Assembly (NCBI GenBank): GCA_032229885.1
Contig: JAVYAJ010000182.1
Coordinates: 1 to 15,893 of the forward strand
DNA from: Anammoximicrobium sp032229885
GTDB taxonomy: Bacteria > Planctomycetota > Planctomycetia > Pirellulales > Pirellulaceae
DNA: 15,893 bases
Direction: 5' to 3'
Within the stretch, counting starts at the first letter, position 1. Every line of letters begins with the position of its first letter. The notes beneath the pieces were generated by a model. That model had not been told where the DNA came from. It ran no database searches and saw only the letters and a program-made list of their open reading frames with translations. This document shows positions 6,029 to 13,870 of the stretch, piece after piece. A program made the position numbers and the translations under genes.

Positions 6029-7579
6029 TCAGTTGAAGGCTTGCAGCAACCGGCGGCCACGGTAGATGCAGTGTGCGACCTCCGCGTTGATCGCCCGCGG
6101 GCTGCCGCGCCGAGGCCACCACATGCACCGCGCGTGATCCGCGATCGCCACGCCGGGCGCGCCTTGGTAGACGACCGTCGCCACCAGCGCCGGATCGCCG
6201 AAGAAAAATCCGAGAACCTGCGGAACGATCGCGTCGTAGCCCGCGCTGCGCAGACGCCGCTCGAGACGCTTGACCTCGCGCTGCTGCGCTTCGTCGAGCG
6301 AATCCACCGGCAGCTCGTAGATCGACTCGGATTCGGCGTGCCAACCGGCGAACGCCGCATAGATGTCTTCCGGCGGCAGATCGGCTAGATCGGACGCAAA
6401 CGCATGGGTCAGCGGGCCGGCGATGCCGATGTTGGCGAACTCGGCGTGCGGCAAGACATAGACGAAACGGAACAAAAAGCACTCGACGGGGGCGTCGTAG
6501 CCCGGCCAGACTTGCATCCGCGAGTCGACGAGCTCGCAACGGTTGGGCGCCAGGCCCATCTGTCCAGGCTGCGCCAGCCACAGCGCCAGATCGGATTCGG
6601 CTTTGGCCTGTTCGGTCTTGAATTGCGCGTCGATGCGATCCAACAGCCCGAGTTCCTCGGCATAAGCCAGCACTCGCAAACGTACGGTCGGCTCGGCGGC
6701 CAGTTGGATCAACACCTCGCCTCCGCTGGCTTCGCCCAATCTGGCCAAAGCCGCCGCCGCTTCGGCCCGCAACCGCCGATGGCTCAGTTCCAGCGCTTGA
6801 TATATCTTGCCCACCACCGTTCGATCGCCGCTCAAGGCGAGCGCGTCGCACAGCGAGATCGCCAGCGAGACGCCTTCGTCGACCTTTCGCCGAACCGACT
6901 GGCGCGCCCCTCGCTCGACGGGCGCCGCGGCTTCGAGCTGGCTCAAACGCCCGACCAGTCCGGCCAACAGCAGGGCGAGATCCTGGGCGCGTTCCGCCGC
7001 CGGATGTCGTGGAACGATCTTCTCGCGGGTCAGAAAGTTGCTCAAGTCCAGGATCGCCACGGCCAGGCCGACGTGCATCAGCCCGTCCAGCAGCCGCGGG
7101 AACAGGGCCGCCGGGTCGTAGTCGCGGTGTTGAAACAACGGACCGAAATTGGCGGCGACCAGGTCGCCATCCGTCGGCGGATCCGTTGTCAACAGACCGA
7201 CCCAGGTCTCGAGCGCCGACCGGCTGCGAGACGCCGTGAACCAGCACAGCAAGAAAGCCTTGGCGCGAACCTGCGGGCCAAAATGACGGTATACCGCGGC
7301 GGCCCGCTGCAACACGGCGTCGGTCAAACGCGGCCCCGAGACGTCGTCCGCACCGGTGGGCCGCACGAGCGCCTGACGAAAAATCGTCGCCGCAAAGGCG
7401 TCTTGGGCCGGATTCAGATCGCCGGGACGCTCCAGCAACGCGGCCAACAGAGCCTCGAGGTCGTCGGTCGAGGCGCGGCCAAGCCAGTTCGCGTGTTGAA
7501 CGGCAGCCTCGCGCGCGGTCGCGTCCAGTTCGGCGATGCGATCCAGGTCCTGCAATAGCCGCGCCACGTGCTCGTTCAC
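6029..7579 (-). CDS. conserved hypothetical protein with HEAT-like helical repeats
   Basis: The 516-aa product is soluble, with no signal peptide or membrane helix, and is largely alpha-helical. Residues about 260-312 (YQALELSHRRLRAEAAAALARLGEASGGEVLIQLAAEP, broken here into one HEAT-like pair) resemble HEAT/PBS-lyase-type repeats, which usually serve as protein-binding scaffolds. The C-terminal third (about 339-516) has a distinctive, non-repeat block: GLAPNRCELVDSR, then CFLFRFVYVLP, then NIGIAGPLTHAFASDLADLP and DIYAAFAGW. I associate it from memory with a planctomycete conserved family of unknown function. The GTG at 7579 is chosen because AGGAG lies 9 nt upstream. The alternative ATG at 7645 has no Shine-Dalgarno, and the extra 22 codons are AT-rich with AGA, ATT and AGG codons unlike the rest. 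No function is assigned. Confidence 0.8.
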   Translation of the reverse strand: MNEHVARLLQDLDRIAELDATAREAAVQHANWLGRASTDDLEALLAALLERPGDLNPAQDAFAATIFRQALVRPTGADDVSGPRLTDAVLQRAAAVYRHFGPQVRAKAFLLCWFTASRSRSALETWVGLLTTDPPTDGDLVAANFGPLFQHRDYDPAALFPRLLDGLMHVGLAVAILDLSNFLTREKIVPRHPAAERAQDLALLLAGLVGRLSQLEAAAPVERGARQSVRRKVDEGVSLAISLCDALALSGDRTVVGKIYQALELSHRRLRAEAAAALARLGEASGGEVLIQLAAEPTVRLRVLAYAEELGLLDRIDAQFKTEQAKAESDLALWLAQPGQMGLAPNRCELVDSRMQVWPGYDAPVECFLFRFVYVLPHAEFANIGIAGPLTHAFASDLADLPPEDIYAAFAGWHAESESIYELPVDSLDEAQQREVKRLERRLRSAGYDAIVPQVLGFFFGDPALVATVVYQGAPGVAIADHARCMWWPRRGSPRAINAEVAHCIYRGRRLLQAFN

Positions 7580-7588
7580 GAGCCTAGT

Positions 7589-7593
7589 CTCCT
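7589..7593 (-). promoter_or_regulatory. Shine-Dalgarno AGGAG deciding the GTG start of the HEAT-like gene
   Basis: AGGAG on the minus strand ends 9 nt before the GTG at 7577-7579. It would lie inside the coding region if translation began at the ATG at 7645. Confidence 0.55.
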
Positions 7594-7603
7594 GGTTGTC
7601 GTT

Positions 7604-7633
7604 TTCAATTCTGGCCACTTCAATTCTAGCCAC
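7604..7633. repeat. 15-bp tandem direct repeat upstream of the HEAT-like gene
   Basis: ttcaattctggccac (7604-7618) is followed directly by ttcaattctagccac (7619-7633), one mismatch. On the minus strand the second unit includes TAGAAT, a fair -10 hexamer. If the GTG start at 7579 is right, this is 5' regulatory DNA; if the ATG at 7645 is right, it encodes a duplicated VARIE peptide. Confidence 0.7.
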
Positions 7634-7719
7634 AAGCTCGGCCATCGTCGCCCGTGCGTACGGCAGGCCGCCGTTCCCCAACGCCGCGTTTTCCGTTCCG
7701 GCCCTCTCGCAGCCGTGGA

Positions 7720-7736
7720 AGCGGCATCCTGCCGCT
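7720..7736. repeat. 7-bp-stem hairpin in the divergent intergenic region
   Basis: agcggca (7720-7726) pairs with tgccgct (7730-7736) around tcc. It lies between the two divergently transcribed genes and could be a dispersed hairpin repeat or a regulator site. Confidence 0.5.
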
Positions 7737-7770
7737 CGTCCGTACGGCCAGTTTCCAAGTCTAGCCGTAC

Positions 7771-7798
7771 TTTCGCCTCTCGCAGCAGTACGTATACT
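7771..7798 (+). promoter_or_regulatory. tentative sigma-70-like promoter of the 77-aa gene
   Basis: TATACT at 7793-7798 is a good -10 hexamer, 48 bp before the ATG at 7847. The sequence 16-17 bp upstream (tttcgc at 7771-7776) matches TTGACA poorly, so the -35 element is weak. Confidence 0.4.
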
Positions 7799-7846
7799 AC
7801 CCGCACAGTTACGTCGCAAGCAGCCCGGCATAGGAGACTCGATGGC

Positions 7847-8080
7847 ATGGCCGACAAATTCGATAGCTACCGCGAAGCGTTGGTCGTGGAAACCGTCACG
7901 GTCTGGCCCGCCGAGCTTCGTTCCCTGGATACAACCCGAAAGCAACAGATTGAAGACGCCCTGCACGCGGACCCGAAGCCCTGCGAACACCTCGAATATA
8001 TCCGCGTCCACACCGGATTCTGTCGCCGAATCACCGTGACGTCCGGTGATGTGAAACGGCTTGAAGACCAGACAAGCTAG
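7847..8080 (+). CDS. small conserved hypothetical protein with Cys/His pattern
   Basis: The 77-aa soluble protein starts MADKFDSYREALVVETVTVW. The ATG at 7847 has AGGAG (7832-7836) 10 nt upstream. An overlapping ATG at 7842 is in another frame. The C-terminal half contains C46-x-H48-x6-H55-x3-C59 within CEHLEYIRVHTGFCRR, a possible four-ligand metal site; that is my inference. The coding region has balanced, protein-like composition in this frame only, with acidic N-terminal and basic C-terminal parts. I recall similar short proteins from planctomycetes but know no function. It is divergent from the HEAT-like gene, with which it shares a 267-bp upstream region, and about 375 bp separates it from the terpene cyclase. 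Confidence 0.8.
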   Translation: MADKFDSYREALVVETVTVWPAELRSLDTTRKQQIEDALHADPKPCEHLEYIRVHTGFCRRITVTSGDVKRLEDQTS

Positions 8081-8454
8081 GGCGTCGTCCATACCAAATG
8101 GTGGAATAACCGCCAGCTCCGCGACGCGGCAAACCGCGGGCCGTGGCGAGTGTCGCACACCCGAAAATTATGATTAGACAGCGCGGTAGGCGACGTTGAT
8201 CGATGGCATACGGCCAAAACGGTGAAGGCGCCTGTGGCCCAACTGCACGAGCACGAGATTTGGCATTTGTGCGTCGTCCATTTTGGTTTCCGCGCAGCCG
8301 CGGTTGCCCATCGCAGTGCCGCCGCGAGGCGTTGGACTTGCCGATGTGCGAGCGCCGTACGACGCGGCGGGCCCGGCGATGTTTCCCGCGCCGAGCGGCC
8401 TGGCAGCCACCCACGCACGATCGGCCTATGACAAACCAAATCGGGGAATCGACC
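8081..8454. other. intergenic region between the 77-aa gene and the terpene cyclase
   Basis: About 375 bp. The plus-strand frame of the cyclase is open from 8203, but its first 80 or so codons are Arg/Pro/Cys-rich and unlike any terpene cyclase N-terminus, so I treat them as untranslated. A minus-strand frame (8174-8410) includes MPNLVLVQLG but no further motif. No clear terminator or promoter was found. Confidence 0.45.
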
Positions 8455-10275
8455 ATGCCAGCGACGACTCGCCATCCGGCCGATGGGCTCGCCGCGCCGA
8501 ACCTCGCCCGTTGTCGAGCCGCCTGCGCCCAGGTCCGCGCTGAACTGTTGGCCGAGCGGACGGCGGACGGGCATTGGCTTGGCGAGCTGTCGTCGTCGGC
8601 GTTGTCCACGGCGACGGCGGTCAGTGCGTTGGCGTTGGTCCAGCGTCACTCGCCGCCCCACGATCGATACGTCGCGTTGATCGACAACGCGGTGCGGTGG
8701 ATCGCGCGCCAGCAGAACGTCGACGGGGGCTGGGGAGACACCGACCGCAGCCGATCGAACATCGCCACGACGCTGCTGGTCCGCGCGGCGATCCATCTGG
8801 CGGACGCCGCCCAGCAGCACGCGCCCGCGTTGGCCGGAGCCGAACGATATATCGCGGCACAGGGGGGACTCGGCGGACTGCGGGCTAGGTATGGTCGCGA
8901 CCGCACGTTCGCCGTGCCGATCCTGACCAACTGTGCGTTGGCCGGGCTGGCCTCCTGGTCCGAGGTATCGGCACTGCCTTTCGAGCTGGCCTGCGTCCCG
9001 CAACGCTTCTATCGCTTCATCCGATTGCCCGTGGTCAGCTATGCGATCCCCGCGCTGGTGGCCATTGGGCAAGTCCGACACGTCCAGCAGCCGTCCCCGT
9101 GGCCCTGGATGCGTTGGCTGCGCAGCGTGGCGATCGATCCCAGCCTGCGCGTCCTGCGGGCGATGCAGCCGGAAAGCGGAGGCTATTTGGAAGCGGCGCC
9201 GTTGACGAGTTTCGTCGTGATGAGCCTGGCCGCCTCGGGACGGGCGGACCATGCGGTCGTCCAGCACGGCGTCCAATTCCTGCTGGATTCCGTTCGTCCC
9301 GATGGCAGTTGGCCGATCGACGTCAATCTGGCGACGTGGACCACGACGTTGGCTTTCCACGCGCTGGCGGCCGCGGGTGAAGATGTCGCCGGGCTGGGCT
9401 GCTTGGACTGGCTGCTCGCGTGTCAACACCCGCACGTTCATCGCTTCACCGGGGCCGCGCCCGGCGGGTGGGGCTGGAGCGATTTGAGCGGCGCCGTGCC
9501 GGACGCGGACGACACGCCCGGCGCTCTGCTGGCGCTGGCCGCCTGGCGAGACGCGCCCTCGCGCCGCGCGGCGGACCGAGCCCGTATCGACCAAGCGGCA
9601 CGCGCTGGCGTTGCCTGGCTGCTCGGGCTCCAAAATCGCGATGGTGGCTGGCCGACGTTCTGCCGCGGCTGGGGCCGATTGCCGTTCGATCGAAGCGGCG
9701 CCGACTTGACGGCCCACGTCCTGCGGGCCCTGCGCGCCTGGCGACATATCGCGGACGATGCCGCCATCGAATCGGCGGCTCGCGCCGGCTTCCGTTTTCT
9801 GGCTCGACAGCAGCGGCCGGACGGCAGTTGGAGTCCGCTCTGGTTCGGCAACCAAGATCATCCGGACGAACAGAATCCGGTGTACGGCGTCGCCAGAGTC
9901 CTGCTGGCCTATCAACAGTGGCAAACGGCGGACGCGCGGCCCGCCGAACGCGGCGCGGCGTGGCTGTGCCAGGCGCAAAACGCGGATGGCGGCTGGGGCG
10001 GAGACGGAACGCACAGCAGCGTCGAAGAGACGGCGTTGGCGGTCGAGGCGCTAAGCGGGACGCCGGCCGACGCCGCGAGACTCGCCGCCGCGAGGCGCGG
10101 CGTACAGTGGCTGGTCGAGGCCGTCGAAGCGGATCGGCATCGCGAGGCGTCGCCAATCGGGCTGTACTTCGCGAAGCTGTGGTACTACGAAAAGTTGTAT
10201 CCTTCGCTCTTTACGCTGGCGGCGTTGGGGCGCGCGTTGCGCGCCGAACGGCTGTGGACGGTTTCGACGAGCTGA
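8455..10275 (+). CDS. squalene-hopene-cyclase-family class II terpene cyclase (prenyltransferase/squalene oxidase repeat protein)
   Basis: Enzymes of this family fold polyprenes such as squalene by protonation, at the membrane surface. The 606-aa product from the ATG at 8455 (GGGGAA 6 nt upstream) has the aspartate-rich acid motif VPDADDTPG, with DADD at 350-353, where hopene cyclases carry DXDDTA. Five QW-type repeats are visible: QNVDGGW (87-93), DGSW (283-286), QNRDGGW (393-399), QQRPDGSW (452-459) and QNADGGW (508-514). The N-terminal ERTADGHWLGELSSSALST matches the family's opening repeat. The C-terminus has PIGLYFAKLWYYEKLYPSLF where hopene cyclases usually have a GTGFP-containing stretch, so the substrate or product may differ from hopene. 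An ATG at 8428 would add 9 residues. No squalene synthase or other hpn genes are adjacent. The fold and catalytic class are confident; the product is not known. Confidence 0.88.
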   Translation: MPATTRHPADGLAAPNLARCRAACAQVRAELLAERTADGHWLGELSSSALSTATAVSALALVQRHSPPHDRYVALIDNAVRWIARQQNVDGGWGDTDRSRSNIATTLLVRAAIHLADAAQQHAPALAGAERYIAAQGGLGGLRARYGRDRTFAVPILTNCALAGLASWSEVSALPFELACVPQRFYRFIRLPVVSYAIPALVAIGQVRHVQQPSPWPWMRWLRSVAIDPSLRVLRAMQPESGGYLEAAPLTSFVVMSLAASGRADHAVVQHGVQFLLDSVRPDGSWPIDVNLATWTTTLAFHALAAAGEDVAGLGCLDWLLACQHPHVHRFTGAAPGGWGWSDLSGAVPDADDTPGALLALAAWRDAPSRRAADRARIDQAARAGVAWLLGLQNRDGGWPTFCRGWGRLPFDRSGADLTAHVLRALRAWRHIADDAAIESAARAGFRFLARQQRPDGSWSPLWFGNQDHPDEQNPVYGVARVLLAYQQWQTADARPAERGAAWLCQAQNADGGWGGDGTHSSVEETALAVEALSGTPADAARLAAARRGVQWLVEAVEADRHREASPIGLYFAKLWYYEKLYPSLFTLAALGRALRAERLWTVSTS

Positions 10276-10724
10276 TCCCGCACGGCGATTCTTTCTCGAT
10301 GCGGCCTCCCGCCCGCAACCCGACAAAGGGAACCTTTGCCCGCGAAGGGCGCGGATCACCCGCATCGTGTGGGTCAGGCATCGCTTCTACCCGTTTTCTT
10401 CCTCCGCGCGTTCCCGAGTCGAACAGTCGCTTCTGGCGTCCGCGGCGCGCGGGCCGAGATTCGAGTGCGGCCGAGGTCGTACCCACCCGCGACCGTATGC
10501 CCCCCCGAACGCTGCGCGACGAATGACGCATCCGGCAGCGCGGTCTCTCAGGGCGATGGGCCAGGCGCGGCGCCCCATGTTCCATCGCGGCCGTGGGGTC
10601 TCGAGACAACCCGTCGCGAAACGGACGGCAATCGCGACCAGGCCTACGAAACCCGTCGATAACCGGGCCGCTCGCTCGATGGCCGACCCGCCGCCGGAAA
10701 CCGTCTGACGCGATTGGCGAATCG

Positions 10725-10753
10725 TTGACTTTGGCAATGTTGTCAGTAAACTG
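10725..10753 (+). promoter_or_regulatory. sigma-70-type promoter of the Ser/Thr kinase gene
   Basis: TTGACT (10725-10730), a 17-bp spacer, then TAAACT (10748-10753). This is the closest match to the housekeeping consensus seen in the window. Transcription would start near 10760, giving a leader of about 60 nt before the ATG at 10820. The local sequence is also less GC-rich than its surroundings. Confidence 0.65.
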
Positions 10754-10775
10754 CGGGAATCATTACAGCCCGCAA
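10753..10775. promoter_or_regulatory. inverted repeat overlapping the kinase -10 box and start site
   Basis: tgcggg (10753-10758) and cccgca (10770-10775) form a perfect 6-bp inverted repeat with an 11-bp centre. It overlaps the last base of the -10 hexamer and the likely transcription start, a position typical of a repressor operator. The centre-to-centre arm distance is 17 bp. The regulator is unknown and chance cannot be excluded. Confidence 0.35.
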
Positions 10776-10819
10776 GGGCCTGTTCATTATCGTTTCTCCT
10801 CGATCGATCGGAGCCCAGT

Positions 10820-13800
10820 ATGCACATCGCGATTGAATGTCCTTATTGTCGGCATCCGTTGCACGTCAAGGATGCCAAAGCAGGGCGTTACCAGCCCAAG
10901 TGCTCGAAGTGCGCCCGGCGGTTCGCGCTGCTCGTGCCGACGGATGAAGATGGCCAGCCCGAAGTCCGCGCGCTCCCGGATGCCGCGCAGACGATGGCGA
11001 GCAGTGCGCGTCCGGCCACCGATCAGACGATGGGGCCGGCGGCGCAAACGCTGGCGGCGCCCGGCGACCTGTCCGCGGCCAGGCAACTCGGCGCAAAGCC
11101 AACCCGCGTCGCGACCGAGCCATCCGAACGACCGGCTGCGGCTTCGAGCGCGACGGACGCCACCCTGCCGCTGGCGCCACGCGCATCTGCCGTGGCCGGG
11201 GGCGCTGCCAGCCCGGCCGAGGCCGACGCGACCTTGGCTGGTCCGGCGTCGCCGGCCCCATCCGGCTCTGCGCCGGCGGCGGGCGCCGCGGCCGCCGAGA
11301 CGATCGGCGGTGGGCCGCACCCCGCGGCCGCGGACGACTTGGACGCCACCCTGCCGCCCGCGCCGGCGGCTCCGGGGACGATCGCGGGGGTCGATGCGAC
11401 GCTGGCCGGCCCCCCGGTGCGTTCGCCGACGCCGCGCGACCAGACCGTTCAAGGCCAGTTGGAGGCGACGCAAGCCGGCGGCCCGGCGCGCCCGGCGGCG
11501 TCCGTCTCGAGCCACGGCCCTCGATCGCTGGGCGACTTGGCGTCCGGGGCGGTGCTGGGGGGATATCGAATCATGAAGGAGCTGGGCCGCGGCGCCATGG
11601 GAGCGGTCTATCTCGCCCGCCAGCTGTCGCTCGATCGCCAAGTGGCTCTGAAAGTGATCCAGGCGCAATGGGCCAGCAACCCGACCTTCGTCGCTCGATT
11701 CGTGCGCGAAGCCTATGCGGCTGCGCAGTTGACGCACCACAACGTCGTGCAGATCTACGACCTGAGTTCGGCGGGCGACACCAACTTTTTTAGCATGGAG
11801 TTCATCCTGGGCCAGTCGCTGGGAGACGTGTTGGAGCAGCGCGGCAAGCTGCCGCCCGCCGAGGCGATCGGATACGTGATCCAGGCGGCGCGCGGGCTCG
11901 ATTTCGCTCATCGCCACGGCATGATTCATCGCGACATTAAACCAGCGAACTTGCTGCTCAGCGACGAAGGCGTCGTCAAGGTAGCCGATCTGGGGCTGGT
12001 CAAGACGCCTCAATCGCTGGAAGTCGAGCCCGAGGCGGGCGCGCCGAGCGTGGGCGGGGTCTCGCTGAGCGAGGCGCGTGCCGACGTGACGATCGCGAAC
12101 ATGGCCATGGGAACGCCCGCCTACATGTCGCCGGAACAGGCGGAAAACGCGGCGGGCGTCGATCATCGCGCCGACATCTATTCGTTGGGCTGCACCTTGT
12201 ACGCGCTGTTGACCGGCCAGCCTCCGTTTCAGGGGGCTACGGCGCTCGAAGTCATGACCAAACACAAGACGGCGCCGGTGGTCCGGCCGGACGCCATCGT
12301 CCAGGGCTTGCCGCCGGAACTATCGGAAATCGTGCTCCGGATGGTCGCCAAGGATCCGGCACAACGGTACCAAGTCCTGGGCGAGGTGATCGCGGACCTC
12401 GAGCGGTTCCTGAACGCCAGCCCGTCCGGGCCGCCAGCGCTGGGCGACGAGCACCTGCAGCGTCTGCAGCATGCGGTGACCGAGTTCCAAGCCGCCCCGG
12501 CCGCGCGTCTGCGCGGGCTCGCGGCGACGGCTTTCTTCGGCGTGTGCGCCGTGGCCGCGGTTGCGCTGGTTCTGTTCAATTGGCGACTGGCCGGTGGGGT
12601 CGTCGGCTTGGCCGTGATGACCGCGGCCGCGTACTTCGTGCTGAGCGGCATCCGCCGCGACGCGCCGCTGTGGAGACGGTTTCGTGAATTGCTGTGGAAC
12701 AGCCGGCTCAGCGACTGGGCCACCTGGGTGATCGGCGGCCTGTTGTTCATCTTGTTGTTGTGGTTGCTGGGCTGCCTGTGGATCTGGCTCGGCGCCGCGG
12801 TCGTGGCGGTCGGGCTGGCATGGGTGTTTCACGCGGTCGTCGATCAACGCGTGTCACGCGAGCGTCAGGGCGCGTTGGACGGCGTTACGGACATGCTGCG
12901 AAGTCTGCGGCTGCAAGGCGTCGCCGAGGAATCGCTGCGCGACTTCGTCGCTCGATACAGCGGCGACGGCTGGGAGGAGTTTTACGAGGCGCTGTTCGGC
13001 TACGAGGCGAAGCTGGCGGCTCGGCAGCAGCGCAGCGAAGATCCAAACGCCAAACGGACGCCACGCTTCCGCGGCTGGCGCGATCCGCTGGCCGCGACCC
13101 TAGAATCGCGCTTACAGCAGATCCGCGTCGCCCGCGAGCAACGGCACCTACAGAAGATCGAGCAGCGGGCGTTGCAGGCTCAGGGCTTCGACGCGGCGGC
13201 CGCTCAAGCCCAAGCCGAACGGCTCGCCAACGCCTGGGTCGACCAGGCGGCCGCCGCGCGACTCGACGCCCACCAGGCGACCAGCGAGCCGATCGACCCC
13301 AAAGTCGCCGCGGCCCAGAAACGCGAACGGATCAAGCGGATGCTGGCCGAAGCGCGGAGCGAAGCGAAACCACCGCGCCGATCGTGGGGGCGCATACTGA
13401 CCCTTGGCCCGGTTGGATTTGCGCTGAGCGGCAAAGTGCGATTCTTGCTGGGCTGCCTGCTGTTGGCGGGCTGTGCGCTCTGGGCGCAGCAGAATCAGTT
13501 GTTGACCGGCGCCGGCGAACGTTTGCGGAGCGTGGCGGCCGACGCCCAGTCGACCGACATCCGCTCGTTGGCCGGCGGTTTGCAGTCTGGGGCCGAGTTT
13601 CAGGCGACGCCGTTGCGGCTGCCGCTGGTCGGGCAATGGTTCACGAGTCTCGCCCCGGGGGTCGCGGGCGCAATGCTCGTGTTTTTGGCGTTTTTCCGCG
13701 GTTGGAAAATGTCGCTGTTCGCCTTGCCGGCCGCGGCCGTGATGCTGTTCGGCCCGTCGTGCGGGCTGCCCAGCGTGGCGTCGCTCGGCGGCCCCGCCGG

Positions 13801-13870
13801 ATCGGCGATCGTAATCGGGCTGGCCATCGCCGGTGCGGGCCTCTTGTTTGGCCGCCAGTCGGGCGAATAA
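10820..13870 (+). CDS. zinc-ribbon Ser/Thr protein kinase with C-terminal multi-membrane region
   Basis: The 1016-aa product begins with a zinc ribbon (CPYC at 7-10, CSKC at 28-31), followed by a low-complexity Ala/Pro linker (about 50-240) with repeated Thr motifs. The Hanks-type kinase domain (about 249-532) has glycine loop GRGAMGAV (256-263), Lys278, Glu297, HRDIKPAN (370-377), DLG instead of DFG (390-392) and MSPE (436-439). Membrane helices follow at about 568-586, 590-609, 634-653 and 654-673. A long helical cytoplasmic stretch (about 680-860) is then followed by four more hydrophobic segments (about 872-889, 942-959, 963-979, 992-1010). All catalytic residues are present, so activity is expected, with phosphorylation of Ser/Thr on unknown partners at the inner face of the membrane. 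CGGAG lies 6 nt before the ATG. This architecture is typical of planctomycetes. Confidence 0.94.
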   Translation: MHIAIECPYCRHPLHVKDAKAGRYQPKCSKCARRFALLVPTDEDGQPEVRALPDAAQTMASSARPATDQTMGPAAQTLAAPGDLSAARQLGAKPTRVATEPSERPAAASSATDATLPLAPRASAVAGGAASPAEADATLAGPASPAPSGSAPAAGAAAAETIGGGPHPAAADDLDATLPPAPAAPGTIAGVDATLAGPPVRSPTPRDQTVQGQLEATQAGGPARPAASVSSHGPRSLGDLASGAVLGGYRIMKELGRGAMGAVYLARQLSLDRQVALKVIQAQWASNPTFVARFVREAYAAAQLTHHNVVQIYDLSSAGDTNFFSMEFILGQSLGDVLEQRGKLPPAEAIGYVIQAARGLDFAHRHGMIHRDIKPANLLLSDEGVVKVADLGLVKTPQSLEVEPEAGAPSVGGVSLSEARADVTIANMAMGTPAYMSPEQAENAAGVDHRADIYSLGCTLYALLTGQPPFQGATALEVMTKHKTAPVVRPDAIVQGLPPELSEIVLRMVAKDPAQRYQVLGEVIADLERFLNASPSGPPALGDEHLQRLQHAVTEFQAAPAARLRGLAATAFFGVCAVAAVALVLFNWRLAGGVVGLAVMTAAAYFVLSGIRRDAPLWRRFRELLWNSRLSDWATWVIGGLLFILLLWLLGCLWIWLGAAVVAVGLAWVFHAVVDQRVSRERQGALDGVTDMLRSLRLQGVAEESLRDFVARYSGDGWEEFYEALFGYEAKLAARQQRSEDPNAKRTPRFRGWRDPLAATLESRLQQIRVAREQRHLQKIEQRALQAQGFDAAAAQAQAERLANAWVDQAAAARLDAHQATSEPIDPKVAAAQKRERIKRMLAEARSEAKPPRRSWGRILTLGPVGFALSGKVRFLLGCLLLAGCALWAQQNQLLTGAGERLRSVAADAQSTDIRSLAGGLQSGAEFQATPLRLPLVGQWFTSLAPGVAGAMLVFLAFFRGWKMSLFALPAAAVMLFGPSCGLPSVASLGGPAGSAIVIGLAIAGAGLLFGRQSGE

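Larger units (their letters stand above)
10276..10819. other. intergenic region between the terpene cyclase and the Ser/Thr kinase
   Basis: About 540 bp. A weak 6-bp-stem hairpin (caaagg-gaa-cctttg, 10324-10338) lies 50 nt past the cyclase stop and has no T-run. The last 100 bp are less GC-rich and contain the kinase promoter and an inverted repeat. Open frames on both strands are low-complexity Arg-rich translations without motifs, so I see no gene. Confidence 0.5.

Noticed and set aside
7646..8158. N-terminal extension of the HEAT-like gene frame to 8158
   Set aside because: It would be antisense to the 77-aa gene and has no coding character; the supported starts are at 7579 or 7645.
8174..8410. 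Minus-strand open frame containing MPNLVLVQLG, faintly like a sulfatase N-terminus
   Set aside because: No DDxGYGD or CxPSR-type motif follows, the frame ends within 30 codons and there is no Shine-Dalgarno. The resemblance is too short to support even a pseudogene.
8077..10014. 645-codon minus-strand open frame antisense to the terpene cyclase
   Set aside because: Low-complexity Arg/Gly/Gln-rich translation; the plus strand encodes the DADD motif and QW repeats.
10324..10338. Hairpin caaagg-gaa-cctttg after the terpene cyclase as an intrinsic terminator
   Set aside because: Only six pairs, moderate GC and no T-run; not distinguishable from chance.
10787..12265. 492-codon minus-strand open frame antisense to the Ser/Thr kinase
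   Set aside because: Arg-rich shadow of a well-defined kinase gene on the plus strand.
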